Positions 6,048-6,976 of a stretch of DNA of 6,976 nt are shown piece after piece. A model generated the notes under the pieces. That model made no database searches and was not told the origin of the DNA. It worked only from the letters and a program-made list of their open reading frames with translations. Origin of the DNA: Planctomycetota bacterium (GTDB taxonomy: Bacteria > Planctomycetota > UBA8108 > UBA1146). The stretch lies in assembly GCA_002691835.1 (NCBI GenBank), contig NZJA01000104.1, positions 15,601-22,576 on the forward strand, in the 5' to 3' direction. Numbering within the stretch: position 1 is the first letter of the stretch; each line of letters begins with the position of its first letter. Both the position numbers and the translations under genes were made by a program.

Positions 6048-6670
6048 ACTTTCTCTCCTGTAGATCCGGATTCGGTTAACCAAGGAGGGCTATCTCCGAA
6101 TTGAAGCCAGTTCCGTCGAACTTCTGAAAGAACGATGCCACACGATGTGGCCACATTGTGGGAATGTTTTGCCCCAAACATGGGAATCTCTACGCTTCCA
6201 TCACAGAGATACAGAACCTGCTCGTCGACACCGACGACCTCATGCCCGAGCACGATCGCGAGTGGATGGGGATATTGCAGATCATAGGTACTGACCGATT
6301 CGCGTGTCTGTTCCAGAGCCAGAACAGTGAAGCCTTCATTCTGAAGTTTTCTGACAGCGACTGCGGGATCTTCCAAATGGTGCCATTGAATCGTTTCTTC
6401 CGCTCCCAGAGAAATCTTCGCGATCTCGGGGCGGGGGGGAGTCGGTGTGATTCCGCAAAGATAGATTTCTTTCACACCAAATCCATCAGCAGCACGGAAT
6501 ATCGCACCGACATTGGTCAAGCTGCGAATATTGTCGAGGATGAGAATCAGATCCGGGCGGCGACGTTGTGCCCTCGAATCCGCATCCGCCCTGTGCTGGT
6601 CAATGCGACGTTTGCGGGTCAACCTATTTCTCCCTTGAGGATTCGATCCTGCTGGTTTCCAGAGCACCAT
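6044..6670 (-). CDS. TrmH/SpoU-family RNA 2'-O-methyltransferase (short form)
   Basis: A 208-residue SPOUT (trefoil-knot) methyltransferase. Motif 1 is LDNIRSLTNVGAIFRAADGF (45-64), with N53 and the family's catalytic R59. Motif 2 is AIVLGHEVVGV (138-148). Motif 3 is EIPMFGAKHSHNVATS (161-176), continuing to the SE of VLSEVRR; S170 and N172 are the usual knot residues. The enzyme should move a methyl group from SAM to a ribose 2'-OH in tRNA or rRNA. The target base cannot be told from the sequence. There is no separate L30e-like substrate domain, but a very basic N-terminal stretch (about 14-39) could bind RNA. The ATG at 6670 has only a weak ribosome site. A TTG at 6622 has GGGAG 7 bases upstream and would give 192 residues, keeping all motifs. 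Its stop overlaps the next ATG as ATGA, so the two genes form one operon. Confidence 0.9.
   Translation of the reverse strand: MVLWKPAGSNPQGRNRLTRKRRIDQHRADADSRAQRRRPDLILILDNIRSLTNVGAIFRAADGFGVKEIYLCGITPTPPRPEIAKISLGAEETIQWHHLEDPAVAVRKLQNEGFTVLALEQTRESVSTYDLQYPHPLAIVLGHEVVGVDEQVLYLCDGSVEIPMFGAKHSHNVATSCGIVLSEVRRNWLQFGDSPPWLTESGSTGEKV
6055..6059 (-). promoter_or_regulatory. Ribosome binding site within the end of the RNA methyltransferase gene
   Basis: AGGAG on the minus strand lies 7 bases before the ATG at 6047, inside the last codons of the upstream gene. It sets the start of the RNase HII-like gene and, with the ATGA overlap, points to coupled translation. Confidence 0.75.
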
Positions 6671-6904
6671 CTTTAGAGCTCTCGCTCTCGAAACCGTGCT
6701 CTGAACATATTTTTGAGAACGGAGCTTTCCGATGACAGATCCGTGGAAGAAATCAGACTAACCGGAGAAGGGGGAGGCATCGATCCCTGAAAAGCCTGCT
6801 AGAGCCATTCGTTGCTTCCGTTAGGATAGGGGGTCAATGTTGTCCAGTTGCAGAGCTGCAATCCACGACTAACGACAAAACCTTTTGGAGACAGGAATCT
6901 GAAA
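6671..6904. other. Divergent intergenic spacer
   Basis: This 234-bp region separates the minus-strand RNA methyltransferase gene from the plus-strand YceH-like gene, so it should hold both promoters. I could not fix a convincing -35/-10 pair on either strand. It contains the palindromic AGAGCTCT at 6675-6682 next to the methyltransferase start, a 14-base inverted repeat at 6848-6861, and a possible nine-codon reading frame at 6732-6761. No tRNA or other RNA gene was recognised. Confidence 0.6.
6848..6861. repeat. Inverted repeat TTGCAG-AG-CTGCAA upstream of the YceH-like gene
   Basis: Perfect 6-bp arms flank a 2-base centre, ending 43 bases before the ATG at 6905. The centre is too short for a stable hairpin, so if it is functional it is more likely a binding site for a dimeric regulator. 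Chance is a real alternative. Confidence 0.3.
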
Positions 6905-6976
6905 ATGTCCGACTTGCCCCTTCTAAATGCTTCTGAGCAGAGAGTCATGGGCGTGTTGATCGAGAAGTCTCTGGCA
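6905..6976 (+). CDS. yceH: YceH / DUF480 family protein, first 24 residues only
   Basis: The reading frame starts with MSDLPLLNASEQRVMGVLIE and stays open to the window edge. The pattern L-x-x-x-E-x-R-V-x-G-x-L-x-E-K-S is the conserved beginning of YceH (DUF480) proteins, which fold as winged helices; their role is not established. AGGA (6893-6896) lies 8 bases before the ATG, and GGAG a little further upstream. Only the N-terminus is visible, so the call rests on this short but characteristic stretch. Divergent orientation makes it independent of the minus-strand block. Confidence 0.72.
   Translation, partial: MSDLPLLNASEQRVMGVLIEKSLA

Noticed and set aside
6048..6083. Extension of the RNase HII-like protein to a TTG at 6083
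   Set aside because: The ATG at 6047 has AGGAG at ideal spacing and begins just before the DEAGYG motif, as in RNase HII.
6158..6676. 172-codon plus-strand ORF opposite the TrmH-like gene
   Set aside because: It mirrors the SPOUT motifs of the minus strand and has no domain signal of its own.
6671..6904. tRNA, riboswitch or small RNA in the spacer
   Set aside because: No cloverleaf, conserved loop or hairpin-plus-T-run could be found by eye.

Overview
The window is about 7 kb of compact chromosomal DNA of medium GC content. It carries six complete protein genes and two genes cut by the window edges. No tRNA, rRNA, mobile element or CRISPR array was seen. The gene content fits a free-living bacterium, and I favour a planctomycete: a long, divergent RNase HII-like protein, a small exported protein behind formate-tetrahydrofolate ligase, and a PmtA-like methyltransferase. 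This placement is an impression from protein style, not a measured result.

Layout, left to right. On the minus strand at the left edge, a PmtA-like S-adenosylmethionine (SAM) methyltransferase (240-830) is followed by a single-span membrane protein that runs off the window (1-227). A 183-bp divergent spacer with a small perfect inverted repeat separates them from a plus-strand pair: a beta-hydroxyacid dehydrogenase (1014-1934) overlapped by an SprT-like zinc metallopeptidase (1918-2550). This pair converges on a minus-strand block, and the two converging stop codons share one CTAG. In transcription order the minus block is a short TrmH/SpoU RNA methyltransferase (6044-6670), an RNase HII-like protein coupled to it by an ATGA overlap (5076-6047), a 102-bp gap, fhs (3261-4973, GTG start), and an exported protein whose ATG directly abuts the fhs stop (2547-3260). 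A 234-bp divergent spacer then leads to the first 24 codons of a YceH/DUF480 gene on the plus strand.

Functional reading: fhs makes 10-formyl-tetrahydrofolate for one-carbon metabolism. The SprT-like protease, the RNase HII-like protein and the RNA methyltransferase are nucleic-acid maintenance or modification functions. The dehydrogenase is a housekeeping 3-hydroxyacid or semialdehyde enzyme. Most of this is ordinary core genome. The two items most worth a second look are the RNase HII-like protein, in which the ribonucleotide-sensing GRG motif reads GYG, and the exported protein, whose last residues (EEDEDLPF) look like the C-terminal tip of single-stranded DNA-binding protein (SSB).
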